64,000 nt of DNA from Bolinopsis microptera (Eukaryota > Ctenophora > Tentaculata > Lobata > Bolinopsidae), in the NCBI RefSeq assembly GCF_026151205.1, contig NC_087073.1, positions 5,911,001 to 5,975,000 on the forward strand. Direction: 5' to 3'. This document shows positions 10,901 through 21,047 of the stretch, in pieces; position 1 is the stretch's first letter, and each line of letters begins with the position of its first letter. The notes under the pieces were generated by a model. It did no database searches, was not told where the DNA came from, and saw only the letters and a list, made by a program, of their open reading frames with translations. A program made the translations under genes and the position numbers.

Positions 10901-13900
10901 CGCAGATTTTGATGCAGGAGTCTTGGACTCAGGGACTGAATATGACCGTGATTTTGGGAGCAGGAAAACGGCTTATTACGGATCATTGCCTTATAAGTAC
11001 GGGGGGAGCCACCACAAGGCTAGGGACTTTGACTCAAACCCATATCTGAAACTTATTATTGATAAACTCGTATCTTTGTCCCCCGATGTCCATGAATCCT
11101 CAAATAATTTACGCAGTAGAAATTTCAAACTCTTTGATAATGTTCTATTCGGCCTACCGCACCTGGCACGCGACGGCATTCACTTCAACAAGCTAGGTAA
11201 ATCAGTGCTCACCAGAAGCTGGGTTCACTGTATCCTCTTGACTCTGGGGCTGCGTAAAGGGCCGCTACCCTTACGCGTCCTTTATGCTAACATAGTAGAA
11301 CGATTTTCTCGGTCCACTTATAGGTGAACTAGTTTTGTGCTTAAGCCATGAAGTTGAGCTGACTGATAAAGTTAAGTTTAAGTTATGTTAAAAGAAGTCT
11401 ATTAAATTACCCAAAATGTCAACAAATCTGCTGTGATTAAACGTATCGACAAATACCTGCATCAGAGGGTGCAGCCTATCGTACAATGAAAAGAGGATTA
11501 CAATTAAATAATCGCACTATAATTTCAAACTGGCTAGTGGCTATCATCAATTATTTGCTATATTTTCATGTCTTAGCGATCCCATGACTTTATTTTTTTC
11601 AAAATCAGCTGCTCACAGCTCAGCACCGAGGCTAGAAATGATCTGATTGGCTCTTTCAAACACTATCTAATCTCATCCTGTAATCTCATATTTACAATTT
11701 ATTCTAGTCTAATATTCAAATCGGCCTATTAACCTTTACATTTACTCAGTCAACTATTTCTGAAATCAACCATCACTATCTCACTAAATCAAGGCTGATA
11801 ATAACAATACAATCACACTTAAACGGTCACGATCTTTCATATCAATAACCCAAAATATTCATTACTATAATTATTATGTCAGCATGACAGACATTTATAA
11901 CATAATAGAACATACGACGTACAATCTTACGATGACATACGTGACACAAACTTTTTTCAGGAATGAGGTCACACAGATACAGCACTACAATTTGTATACA
12001 CTCTCACACAGATCTTGTATTTTTTTAATTTCATTTTAAACAGGCAGGTATAATAAACAGGCAGGCAGGTTTTGATTTGTACTCTGTACAGGTAAATCTG
12101 TACAGGTTACTCTTAGTTTAGTCGGAAAGTCACGAGCTGATTCACACTCAGGGCTGAATAGTCCTTGCTGAACAGTTCTGACAGGTTACGTTTTCCTAGT
12201 TCTATAGCGAAACTATATTACAAGTTTTATATATTAAATATTATCAGTATAACTAATCAAGTAGATCCACCGACCAATTCTAAACAATGTGGCACTTGTA
12301 AAACACGTTTAACAAAGAATCATCCATTACTCTTTTGTGCAACATGTAAAGCAACTAAACATCATAAATGCGAATCGTTATCTAAGTCTGAAGCTAAAGC
12401 ACTGAAAGCGAATCCTACCTGGTCATGCAAAAGCTGTAAAAACAGTAATACTAGTAACGATCTACGATCGAATATTGATGAAACTGTAAACGATAGTGGC
12501 TCTCAGCAGGCGAAAGTTAAATTTAAGGCACAGTGTTACGCTTGTTTAGGATGGTCTTATTCTATAAATAATGTGAGAGAATGTGATTGGTGCGACAGGA
12601 AAGTTCACGTGAAATGCTACAGAGGTGTGTTAGGATGTGTGAAGTGTTGCGAGGAGAATATTGCAGGTTTCAATATAAACTGCATCGATTTGAACGAGAA
12701 CTACTGCACAGAGTCGGACAAAATCTCATTTAATCCGTACCACAGAGATTGTTTAATAAATGATATAGGAGATAAGCTAGATGATCACGAGGGTTGCTCT
12801 GATTATTGGAACGAGCTATCTCAATTCTTACAACGCTGTGAATATAAGCAGCCGACGCACGTAAAATCTGCGAATCGCAACGAGCTCAAGATTTTTTCCC
12901 TAAATGTGAGATCACTACATAATAACATCAGCTACTTCCGGGAAGAGATCGACACATATAGCAATTTCGATATCTTAAGTTTTAATGAAACCAACTGTAC
13001 TCTGAATAAATTACCGAACGGGATTACTGACCTTATTTTGGAAAATTTCTACGAGCCTCTCCAGCAAGACCCTGTAAGGAAAACAGGCAGGGGAGGGGGT
13101 TTAACGATATATATTAACAAACGGGTCTGTAATCCGGAACAAATTGAATCTTTTAGGCCAAATTTTGAGGGGGATGGTGACTTGAACGGTGAGTTCCAAT
13201 TTGTAAAGATTCACAACTGCAAAGGCTTCAACAAAACTAAACTGTTAGTTAATGTTTATCGCTCTCCTTCCAGGAGTATTGACAAATTTACCGAAATTCT
13301 AGATAACCTACTTCGAAGTCTTGATAGGCACTCTCGCAAACACATCGTTTTTACCGGTGACTATAATGTTGATTTAGTAAAACACGAAAAAGATGTAGCA
13401 GGGAAAAATCTTATCGCAGTTTATGAAAAATACGGATTTGTACAACTGGTGTCAAGGCCCACTCGTGTAACTGATCATAGCGCAACCTTAATTGACCACG
13501 TCTATACCAACGACCTATTAAATACCTTGAGTTGTCATGTACTGACGGTCAATGTGTCGGACCACTTAGCAACACTGACGACACTCTCACTGGGCAGGAG
13601 TGCAGGGAGGCGTGTTATATCGAGTGAGGGTCGTGAGAAGGTGCCGAACTTCCGCAGGTTCAATGCGGCTGCACATGCTGATTTCAAAAGAATTATTGAG
13701 AGCGAAACGTGGAGTGAGGTGCACAGAGAAACTAATGCGAATGACCAGTATGACAAATTCAGTGAAATCTATTCCAAACATTACGATCAAGCATATCCTG
13801 AAAAGAAACCTGGACCTAGACGTAAAAATGAACGGCACGACTCAAAACCCTGGATCTTACCGTGGCTAGAAGATGCATGTGCCCGTAGACAGCGTCTCTA

Positions 13901-16900
13901 CCACGATAAGATAAAAGTTCCCAGCGTGACAAATATTGCTGCGTACAAAAAAATTAATAAATTTTGTAACAAACATATAAATTTGGCCAAAACCAAGTAC
14001 TACAAAAACTTTTTTGAGGAGTACCGCGACAACTCCAAAAAGCAGTGGCAACTTATTAATAGTCTCCTGGGTAGAAATGTCAGGCACTCTGGGCCTATTA
14101 AAATAAAGGATGAATGTGGAAACATACTCAGCAGCCATTCCGATGTATCGGCTAAATTTAATGAGTATTTTTCCAACATTGCAAGCAACATAAAGTCCCA
14201 GATAAGTGCTAGGCAAACTTTCGATCCAGGAGGTTTTGAAGAATTCTTACAGGACGGACGTAGGACGGATATAGGTACTAGCAGTATTGAGTTAAGACCT
14301 GTTACGCCCTCTGAAATCAGTAAAGTAGTAAAAAAATTCAAGAACAAAGCGACACTCGACACAAAAATTGAACCAATGAAGCTTGCAAGCTTAGATACGA
14401 AATTCACAAAAACGTTGGCCGTAATCATAAATTCTTCCTTTACTGAGGGAATATTTCCAAATGCTCTAAAATCGGCACGAGTTGTTCCGATACACAAAGG
14501 TGGCTCTAAAACAGAAGTTACTAATTACAGACCAATCTCTTTGCTAAGCTCTTTCTCGAAAATATACGAAAAACTTATGCATAGTCGAGTTCTTGAATTT
14601 TTAGACTTCAATGGATCACTTTTTGAAAGTCAGTACGGTTTTAGGCCTGGCATGTCATGTGAACACGCTTTACTTAATGCTCAAAATAGTATTCTACACT
14701 CTCTCAACAGTAAGCAAATTGCTGTGCTTCTTCTTCTTGACTACTCTAAAGCTTTTGACGTCATTGAACATCCTATACTACTAAAAAAACTGGAACATTA
14801 CGGCATTAAAGGTTCAGCACTTAAATGGTTCGAGTCCTATCTGAGCGGCCGCCACCAATTCGTGACTGTCGGTGGAGAAGACTCGAGGCCCAGAGAAATC
14901 CAGTTTGGAGTACCCCAGGGGTCGATTTTGGGACCATTACTCTTTGTGATCTATATCAACGACCTTCCAAACATCACAAATTTAGCTAAGTTTATACTGT
15001 ACGCAGACGATGCGAATATTATAGTTACTGGTTACACCGAGCAAGAGGTTCAGTTCAAACTAAATCAAATAACCTCGCTCCTGATCAAATGGGTTGATAG
15101 CAACGGACTTGCTCTCAATCTCAAAAAAACTCACTTTATGGTATTTAGCAATCATAGAACGACAACCCTTTCTAACATTAATGTTTCCATAGCTGGAGTA
15201 GTGATAGATCAAGTGACTGAGGCACGTTTCCTCGGAGTAATAATCGATGATAAATTAACGTGGAGCAAACACATACATGCCGTTAGGGCCAGGATGAATA
15301 GATACATGGGTATCATGTACAAAATTGAACGGCACTTACCGTTAAAAGTCAGGCTTCAAATTTATCACAGCTTTGTTCAATCCCACCTCAATTTCTGCTC
15401 CCTCGTCTGGGGTTTCGCAGCCAAATCACACATTGAGTCACTATTCACAAAACAGAAACAAGGTGTGAGAATGGTTATGCCAGGTTACGTCAACTATTTC
15501 TACAAGGACGGCCAATTGCCTGCACACACGAGGGATAGCTTTAAAGAGTATGGAATTCTCACTATTCATGGAATTATCGTGAAGAACGCACTTATATTAA
15601 TGCACAGGATGAAATACTTCCCTGAAACAGTGCCAAAATCAATCAAAGGCCTTTTTCCAAGTAATATCCCGACAGTTAACTCCAGCCATGAGACTAGCTC
15701 TGACTGGCTTCTTACATACGGTAGTAACACTTTTAGACAATCAGTATTTTTTAAAGGTCCACTGCTTGCCATCACTGAAACAAACTTAAATATAACTTGT
15801 CTTCCCAGCTTATTTTCAATCAACATTTACAAGTCTAATGCAAAACGTGTGCTATTGGAACACCAATCAAGAGGCAACAACGAGGAAAGCTGGCAAACCT
15901 TTTTACTGAATAATATTCCAGGTTTAAGGAAATCTCAACGGTCACAAAATCACACACCCCACAACATAACTTAGTATTAGTAAACTATCTAAACAACATG
16001 AGGCATTCACTCAATAAACTTCTTAGTTACAAAAGCACTTCAAAACTAATAATTACCGACCACTTTTGAAATCAGAAAATTTTCACTGCCAGACCTGCTA
16101 CTAGTTTACTGATAATACTCCTGGCCATTGCTCAATTCAAGCCTTATCAGCACAACACGCACAATCACATATCATCAACGTAGCTGATCTCAACGCATCA
16201 TAATAACAACCACGCGCACACACACCCACTTACCACTACACAGTACCACACAGAGCCCAGCAATCAATTCAAATAACGCCTAGCTGATTTTGATAGAATA
16301 ACGTCGTGATCCAGCGTGATGAATTGTTTTAATCTTAATTGAAGTTAAACGGCTGCACCCCTGACTTTTTACTAAAAGATAAGAGACGTATATATTAGGA
16401 CATTTGTATTCTGATAAAATTTAAAGTTTTGGTGTGTGAATTAAAGCTTGGTGTGAGAATTAGTGTGGAAATAAAGAGATTCATTTTATTACATCATATA
16501 TCTTAATTAAGTGACAGTAAGTATTATTATTTTAACTACAGCTTATATTATTTCAGTTAGTATTGACATGAATGTTACGATTTCAGTTTATTTATTATAT
16601 ATTATATTGTCAATAAACCGGTTTCAAAGCCCTTAAGGGTGGCCCTCGGGTCTTTAAAACAAAAACAAAATACACAACGGATAACACAACAGTCAGTATA
16701 TTATATTACTTACATCGAGAGTAGTACCAGAAGGGTGGGAAGGCGCCCAGCTCACTGCGTTTACGCCTGTCTGTAAACTCAATTTGTTATCTGATCTCCA
16801 CGATTAAGAGGGGGGGGGGGGACATGGGGTATTTTTTGTGAAACTCGATTTTGGGATAGCAGTTGGCCAACAAACTAGGACCAGTGACCGAACTTTTGAG

Positions 16901-18150
16901 ATAAGAGGGTCCCAGAGAGGGTCCCAGACCCCAACCGCCCACTGGGACCCCCTCAAAAGTTCGGTCACTGGTCCTAATTTGTTGTTCAACTGCTATCTCT
17001 AAATCAAGTTTCGCAAAAAAATTTATATAATATATATAACAATTTGGCAATGTCAAAATAATCAGTACAACTTTATAAATTATAAAAATATAGAAAAATT
17101 TTAAAATACCATGACATTATCTGGATATCTATATAAACTGTATATAATATAAACTGTGTCCTATTTAAACTGATGTGTTCAGCTACAATATAACACTAAC
17201 CGTATGTGCGTTCTGAATCATGAGGAAAGAGAACTTGTCGTCTCCAGATCCCTGTAGAATACTGATAGTTCCATCACTAGATCCACACGCTAGATATAAT
17301 CCTGTATCTGGTGGGGCCCACTGGATCGAGTTTACTGAGCTGGCATGGACCTCGTGTGTGTAGAACTTAGCCCACTGTCCTCGATCTGATTCCTTCCATA
17401 GGATCACCTAGAAAGTTGTGGTTCATAGTGAGCATTCTGAAGAGTACTATGTACAATGTACAATATACATTGGTAATTGTTAATAACACAAACACATAGA
17501 ATTCTAAAGTGTTTACCTTTTTATCATAAGAGCAGGAAGCGAGAGCATTTCCATACATAGGGTGCATCCAGGAAATCTGCCATACTGGTCCATCATGACT
17601 GAAATTTAACACTCATTGATAAGTGAAATTGAACCGAAACATTTCAAGAAATGCTGATTATCATATTCTGTCAACACTGAAAATTAACTCAAGGTGAACA
17701 TGTATAATTAATGTATAATGTATAATGTATGAACATGTATAATAGCATGTTATCTTATACATATTTTCAATGATTACCCGATCAGTGTAGCAATAAGTCG
17801 GTGCTGATTTTTGTCCACTTCAAATATTCTTACGGATCTATCAGAGGAACAGGTGGCTAACCGGTGTCCATAGATGTCCATCTGGGCATCATGCTGAAAT
17901 TTGAAAGAGTTTAAATAGCTGCAAGTAAGCGATGATAATTCAGGAACCGTGCAAAATGTCCACGCCTTAAGGTATTGTGCCAAAATTTTAAGTTATATTG
18001 TTTTATTTTAAAACTGTGTATTGTTTATGTATTGTGTATGTACTGTATGGTTTATGTACTTACAATTTAGACTCGAATAAAGGCAAATGAAAAAATACTT
18101 ACAATCATGTTCTCATGTTGGGTCTCAACTTTTCCTACCACAGTAGCCAT
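7964..18150 (-). CDS. SEC13: SEC13 homologue, COPII/nucleoporin beta-propeller
   Basis: WD-repeat protein that pairs with SEC31 in the COPII outer coat and with nucleoporins in the Y-complex. Nine exons: 18150-18103, 17893-17778, 17598-17517, 17407-17201, 16770-16714, 10338-10256, 8927-8747, 8473-8384 and 8038-7964. All have GT/AG ends and consistent phase, giving 312 residues against 322 in human SEC13. Diagnostic segments in order are [121 protein letters not shown] and a final [16 protein letters not shown]. The start is the only ATG before the conserved N-terminus. For exon 5, the acceptor at 16771 rather than 16767 keeps frame. Intron 5 (6.4 kb) holds a LINE in the opposite orientation, and intron 6 holds a satellite. 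No acceptor-like site lies close to its ATG. Confidence 0.95.
8524..8563. repeat. 40-bp perfect palindrome in SEC13 intron 7
   Basis: The first 20 bases (starting ACACTGCTGTATAGTG) are exactly complementary to the last 20, with no spacer. It lies between exons 7 and 8 of SEC13, about 50 bases from the exon 8 acceptor. Confidence 0.9.
9003..10250. repeat. ~366-bp tandem satellite-like array in SEC13 intron 6
   Basis: The phrase GCATATGACACAATTGAGCT recurs at about 9003, 9367, 9738 and 10105, giving a period of 364-371 bp and about 3.4 copies. Each period consists of two diverged halves of about 183 bp that share words such as CCCATTTTCA, TTTGACCGATTT and ACCAATTA. The array is thus a dimeric higher-order repeat. 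It nearly fills the intron and stops just before exon 6. No coding capacity. Confidence 0.85.
10488..11327 (+). CDS. LINE ORF1 with SGNH-esterase-like C-terminus
   Basis: About 280 codons. The N-terminal half (SFSL-type helical segment around [11 protein letters not shown], then [19 protein letters not shown]) looks like a coiled coil and is followed by a Pro-rich linker. The C-terminal part reads [20 protein letters not shown]; the DGIHFN motif resembles the C-terminal Asp-x-x-His block of SGNH/GDSL hydrolases, known from ORF1 of some CR1-type LINEs. The Gly/Asn catalytic blocks were not located, so the domain may be partial. The frame is open upstream to about 10430 without an ATG; the first internal Met is at VLMTDG (codon 42). 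ORF1 probably binds the element RNA. Confidence 0.6.
   Translation: MSDQQIFDELTRIYDDKSYVELRDTPRKKEFSLKQHFTRVLMTDGDALTHRLNDLTSHFSRHVCEANSQLEELKKNIDSAQTLVADLQTPATCAPPAVPENADICFSQPPAPAPSDAPVSQHSPGNLEPYELYEGNPFADFDAGVLDSGTEYDRDFGSRKTAYYGSLPYKYGGSHHKARDFDSNPYLKLIIDKLVSLSPDVHESSNNLRSRNFKLFDNVLFGLPHLARDGIHFNKLGKSVLTRSWVHCILLTLGLRKGPLPLRVLYANIVERFSRSTYR
12165..15974 (+). CDS. LINE ORF2: zinc fingers, endonuclease, reverse transcriptase
   Basis: About 1269 codons, uninterrupted. Order: two PHD-like Cys/His clusters (CGTCKTRL...CKATKHHKC...CKSCK at about 40-95 and CYACLGW...[15 protein letters not shown]...CVKCC at about 125-165); an APE-type endonuclease from [14 protein letters not shown], with [19 protein letters not shown] and SDHLATL; and a reverse transcriptase with [47 protein letters not shown] and FILYADDAN. 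It nicks target DNA and copies the element RNA by target-primed reverse transcription. The architecture fits the CR1/L2 (Jockey) group. No in-frame ATG occurs before codon 738 (14376), so the start is unknown; the coordinate given is a TTG near the beginning of the open frame. Confidence 0.9.
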   Translation: MLNSSDRLRFPSSIAKLYYKFYILNIISITNQVDPPTNSKQCGTCKTRLTKNHPLLFCATCKATKHHKCESLSKSEAKALKANPTWSCKSCKNSNTSNDLRSNIDETVNDSGSQQAKVKFKAQCYACLGWSYSINNVRECDWCDRKVHVKCYRGVLGCVKCCEENIAGFNINCIDLNENYCTESDKISFNPYHRDCLINDIGDKLDDHEGCSDYWNELSQFLQRCEYKQPTHVKSANRNELKIFSLNVRSLHNNISYFREEIDTYSNFDILSFNETNCTLNKLPNGITDLILENFYEPLQQDPVRKTGRGGGLTIYINKRVCNPEQIESFRPNFEGDGDLNGEFQFVKIHNCKGFNKTKLLVNVYRSPSRSIDKFTEILDNLLRSLDRHSRKHIVFTGDYNVDLVKHEKDVAGKNLIAVYEKYGFVQLVSRPTRVTDHSATLIDHVYTNDLLNTLSCHVLTVNVSDHLATLTTLSLGRSAGRRVISSEGREKVPNFRRFNAAAHADFKRIIESETWSEVHRETNANDQYDKFSEIYSKHYDQAYPEKKPGPRRKNERHDSKPWILPWLEDACARRQRLYHDKIKVPSVTNIAAYKKINKFCNKHINLAKTKYYKNFFEEYRDNSKKQWQLINSLLGRNVRHSGPIKIKDECGNILSSHSDVSAKFNEYFSNIASNIKSQISARQTFDPGGFEEFLQDGRRTDIGTSSIELRPVTPSEISKVVKKFKNKATLDTKIEPMKLASLDTKFTKTLAVIINSSFTEGIFPNALKSARVVPIHKGGSKTEVTNYRPISLLSSFSKIYEKLMHSRVLEFLDFNGSLFESQYGFRPGMSCEHALLNAQNSILHSLNSKQIAVLLLLDYSKAFDVIEHPILLKKLEHYGIKGSALKWFESYLSGRHQFVTVGGEDSRPREIQFGVPQGSILGPLLFVIYINDLPNITNLAKFILYADDANIIVTGYTEQEVQFKLNQITSLLIKWVDSNGLALNLKKTHFMVFSNHRTTTLSNINVSIAGVVIDQVTEARFLGVIIDDKLTWSKHIHAVRARMNRYMGIMYKIERHLPLKVRLQIYHSFVQSHLNFCSLVWGFAAKSHIESLFTKQKQGVRMVMPGYVNYFYKDGQLPAHTRDSFKEYGILTIHGIIVKNALILMHRMKYFPETVPKSIKGLFPSNIPTVNSSHETSSDWLLTYGSNTFRQSVFFKGPLLAITETNLNITCLPSLFSINIYKSNAKRVLLEHQSRGNNEESWQTFLLNNIPGLRKSQRSQNHTPHNIT
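16850..17005. mobile_element. Fold-back element in SEC13 intron 5
   Basis: The left arm TAGCAGTTG...GGACCAGTGACCGAAC... pairs with the right arm ...GTTCGGTCACTGGTCC...CAACTGCTA over about 50 bases, with a GGGTCC-rich loop that contains a second small inverted repeat. No coding capacity. It lies between the LINE 3' end and exon 4 of SEC13. Target duplication not resolved. Confidence 0.65.
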
Positions 18151-18432
18151 AGTGCAGTGTAACCCTTTCTTGAACAAATTTATCAGAACAGTATTATGGA
18201 ATGTATAAAACAAAACCATACATTAGGTAAGGAGAGACATACCACAAATTATGACCAGTGATTGGTAAAAAACATTATGAAATATAAGAATTAAAAATGG
18301 CACAGAAGATATCAGACAAAACTACAGCTGCGAGGATACAGAATATTGTAAGAATTCCCAACTTCTAATAAGTGCCTCATTTAAAGTTAGATAATTTTAT
18401 GTACAAAGACAAAGAAGATTAATAGTACCAGC

Positions 18433-19707
18433 TAGGGTTGCCAACCGATATTATCGGCCGATAATTATCGGCGATAATTTCCCAAAAATCGTTATCGATT
18501 ATCGCGATAATTTTCGAGAATTATCGCGATAATCAACACATTTTTATTAGGGTAAAATGGCCAACATCTAACATATTTTTCGAATCTATTTCTCTGTTTG
18601 TAAAGTTAAAACCCAGTGCTAGCATAATTTGCAGTGTGATGGTTTTTTTCTGCATCTAGTAGGTAACTTGGAGGTTGTATGGTCAGACGTAGTTATTGTA
18701 GTTTGTTGAAGCACGGAAAGGAACTCACACTGCAACGAGACTACAAAACTCGTTGGAGCTCGCTGTGCAGTATGTTGGAGAGATATGACCGGATAACTGA
18801 TGCAGTGCACGGAATTTTAGATGACTAATGACTTGGAGCTAGGCAATCTAAAACTGGATGTAGAAGGGACTGAGTTAGCTCTCGCACCGTTCAGGACTGT
18901 AACTGAGTTTCTGTGTAAAAGAGGAAGCATGCTTGCTCAAGCAAAAGTGATTATTTATTTTATTGACACCAAGCTAGAAGAGATCTGAGATAGACTTGCC
19001 ATTTTCTCGAAGCCTGTCCGATAGGCTACGTACACAATATGCCAAGAGAAAGAACCTTCACTTCGTATCGCTGGTAATGTTCTACTCGGACCCCGGTTTT
19101 CTAGATGAAGATGTAGGACAAGAATACAGAATGATCACAAAGTCAACCTTGATACGTAACTCTAAGTCTCTGCTCCAGCGGTTGTTTAAGCAGAAAGAGA
19201 CTAACAGCGATTGAGCTTCGCAAGTAGTTCGACGATTGGTCCTCAGGACTCACAGACGATTCCCACAATTTCAGATGCCAGATTCCAGTACTATCCCGCT
19301 GACAAAAGAATTATCAGACCTACATTAGGGCAGCGATTCGATTACGGTAGCAAGGACAGATACCCTTGCACGAGAGATAGGTCTGTTCACAGCTAACAGG
19401 CAGATAACAGGCAGCAGACTTTTAAAAAATTTTTGCTAGAAGCAATAATTATCTTTAAGAACATATTTTGTCTATAAAATATGGGCTTGTTAAATAAAAG
19501 GGCAATATTGCAATTGATTCTTTAACAAAGCAATCAGCACAAGATGTAACATAGCATAGGAGCATAATGCAAGTATGCAGAGTGCATACAAATATTACTT
19601 CAAATATATTGCCAAATTTATCGCCGATAACCGATATTATAGCGATAATTTTGAAAAAATTATCGATTATCGCGATAAAAAATGTTGTACCGATAATGGC
19701 AACCCTA
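18433..19707 (+). mobile_element. Decayed hAT transposon with 8-bp target duplication
   Basis: Termini are TAGGGTTGCC...GGCAACCCTA, typical of hAT elements, and GTACCAGC is duplicated exactly on both sides (18425-18432 and 19708-19715). Subterminal regions at both ends are packed with ATTATCG/CGATAAT words, plausibly transposase-binding repeats. The 1275-bp interior keeps only a broken transposase. It lies upstream of SEC13 and does not interrupt a gene. Confidence 0.9.
18700..19215 (+). pseudogene. hAT transposase remnant
   Basis: Reading across frames and stops gives fragments such as LQRDYKTRWSSLCSMLERYD (the hAT TRW-S block), LALAPFRTVTEFLCKRGS (helical insertion-domain-like), and FVSLVMFYSDPGFLDED. 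Several in-frame stops and shifts separate them, so the gene is dead. Assignment rests on the TRW motif together with the hAT ends and 8-bp duplication. Confidence 0.7.
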
Positions 19708-19753
19708 GTACCAGCTTGGTAATTGCTCAGATAATTCTTCTGTGGGACAATCA

Positions 19754-20051
19754 TAGCTCTTTAAGAGCTAGATAGAACAATATGATAGTTCTAGTGAGTT
19801 TTTTCCTCTTACACTCATCTAGAGTAGCAACTAATTTATAAAGATACCTTGCAGTATTTCTTTGAGGTCTAAAGCTTTCTTGCTCTTCATCGAGCAAGCC
19901 CTCTAGTTCACAGTAGAGCTAGTGCTCCCGTAGCACAAATCAATTCTCCTCAAACACGTACCATTTAATTGGTACCCTGTCAAGTGAAAATTCTGTCAAG
20001 TATCAAATCACAGTAACGTGATTTGAGAGGAAGTAACAAGCACTACTTGTT
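19754..20051. repeat. Array of eight small hairpins
   Basis: Consecutive perfect stems: 19754-19770 (8-bp arms, 1-base loop), 19773-19793 (6, loop 9), 19879-19898 (CTTGCTC/GAGCAAG, loop 6), 19901-19918 (5, loop 8), 19922-19936 (GTGCT/AGCAC, loop 5), 19958-19975 (GTACCA/TGGTAC, loop 6), 20003-20026 (TCAAATCAC/GTGATTTGA, loop 6) and 20035-20051 (AACAAG/CTTGTT, loop 5). Further short stems (CCAA-A6-TTGG, CAAGATGATCTTG) follow to about 20140. The stems have different sequences, so this is not an ordinary tandem repeat. Confidence 0.7.
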
Positions 20052-20333
20052 GCCAAAAAAAATTGGAGTTGGAGTAACAACCGTTTGAGATATCTGGGAA
20101 AAATAAAAAGAACTGGCCAGACTCTTCAAGATGATCTTGGAACAAAACTTTTCCCGATTATTTCCCCGACGTTCATAACATAAGACGTATTTGGTATATT
20201 GGTATTTAGTATTATAAGCTTATTATATATATACATATACATTCGGTATCTAAAAGTGTATAGCGAGCATATTTGATAATTTTAGTGTATTGCGAGTAGC
20301 TGCATGACAATCATATAACTTTTAAAATTTTTT

Positions 20334-20455
20334 TTTTTCAAAAGTGATAATTAATTTATGAAGTTCACAATAGTAGAAATCCTGAAATAATTTTAGTTGA
20401 AAACTATTTGTTTCTACAAATATGCAGGAACAATTTTGAAATGTTATATCAAAAT
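20334..20455 (-). mobile_element. LINE 3'-end fragment
   Basis: The stretch AAAAGTGATAATTAATTTAT...GAAATAATTTTAGTT...GAAATGTTATAT matches, word by word, the 3' untranslated region of the large LINE at 42165-42280 (AAAAGTGATAATTACTTTAT...GAAATAATTTAAGTT...GAAATGTTATAT). It is a severely 5'-truncated copy of that family, about 120 bp long. Confidence 0.6.
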
Positions 20456-20732
20456 GACCCTATATAGAAGTAAAAATCGGAGTAACAAAAACCCTTAAAA
20501 ACATAAATAAAAGAGTAAAAATGTTTCAAACAGTAGGTATACACATAAACAGTTTTTGGGAGTTCCAAATAATTTCTGAGTATTCTGATTTTTTGCGACA
20601 AATGATACTGCACTGTTAGGATGAACGACATTTCAAAGTAACAACTTCGTATTCATGCTGATAACATTGGTAAATATGTGATAAAACTGTCTCATAAAAT
20701 TTATAAGTCAAAAATGGCTAAACGACAACAAA

Positions 20733-20835
20733 TCGTTACCCCCATTGTCCTTTCACTATAGTTTCTACGATACAGGGGGAGCTGTGCACTCGTGCGCGGC
20801 GGGTCGTACAACGTAGGACAAATAATAAACGTCTT
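20733..20835 (+). repeat. CG-rich dispersed repeat, copy 1
   Basis: Words in order are TTACCCCCA, TTTCACTATAG, CGATACAGGGGGAGC, GTGCGCGGCGGGTCGTACAACGT and GGACAAAT. They recur in inverted orientation at 48204-48305 with the same spacing. The CG-rich core stands out from AT-rich surroundings. The element type was not identified; the neighbouring DNA on both sides may belong to the same longer element. Confidence 0.65.
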
Positions 20836-20960
20836 AGAACCAGTACACATTATAGCCCTTAAAATGCTTTACCAAATGCTAAAGAAATGTTTATGTTTGC
20901 CAACTGGAGCATGAGCCGAAAAAATTCTTGGGTAGACTAAAAACTTTCACATAGCCATGT

Positions 20961-21039
20961 TTACTGGGCCGCGCTCAGCCTGTCATTCCGCCGAATCTCT
21001 ATATGTTTATGAACATGATAGCCTGAGGTCCCCAGGTAA
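20961..21039. mobile_element. 79-bp MITE, copy 1
   Basis: Ends are TTACTGGGCC...GGTCCCCAGGTAA, imperfect inverted repeats. AGCCATGT is duplicated exactly on both sides (20953-20960 and 21040-21047). An 8-bp duplication fits a hAT-type non-autonomous element. A second copy with its own duplication is at 24636-24720. Confidence 0.8.
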
Positions 21040-21047
21040 AGCCATGT

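Larger units (their letters stand above)
10400..16670 (+). mobile_element. Two-ORF LINE (CR1/L2-like) in SEC13 intron 5
   Basis: Contains an esterase-type ORF1, a long ORF2 with zinc fingers, endonuclease and reverse transcriptase, and a 3' end near 16665 where an ACAAAAACAAAATACAC tract follows a short GC-rich stem (CCCTTAAGGGTGG). The orientation is opposite to SEC13. The left boundary lies after the exon 6 acceptor at 10339; ORF1 has no upstream ATG, so the 5' end may be truncated. Both ORFs are open, so the copy is young. Confidence 0.8.

Noticed and set aside
16767-16767. Acceptor at 16767 for SEC13 exon 5
   Set aside because: It would give an in-frame TAA; the AG four bases upstream (exon end 16770) restores the conserved [12 protein letters not shown].
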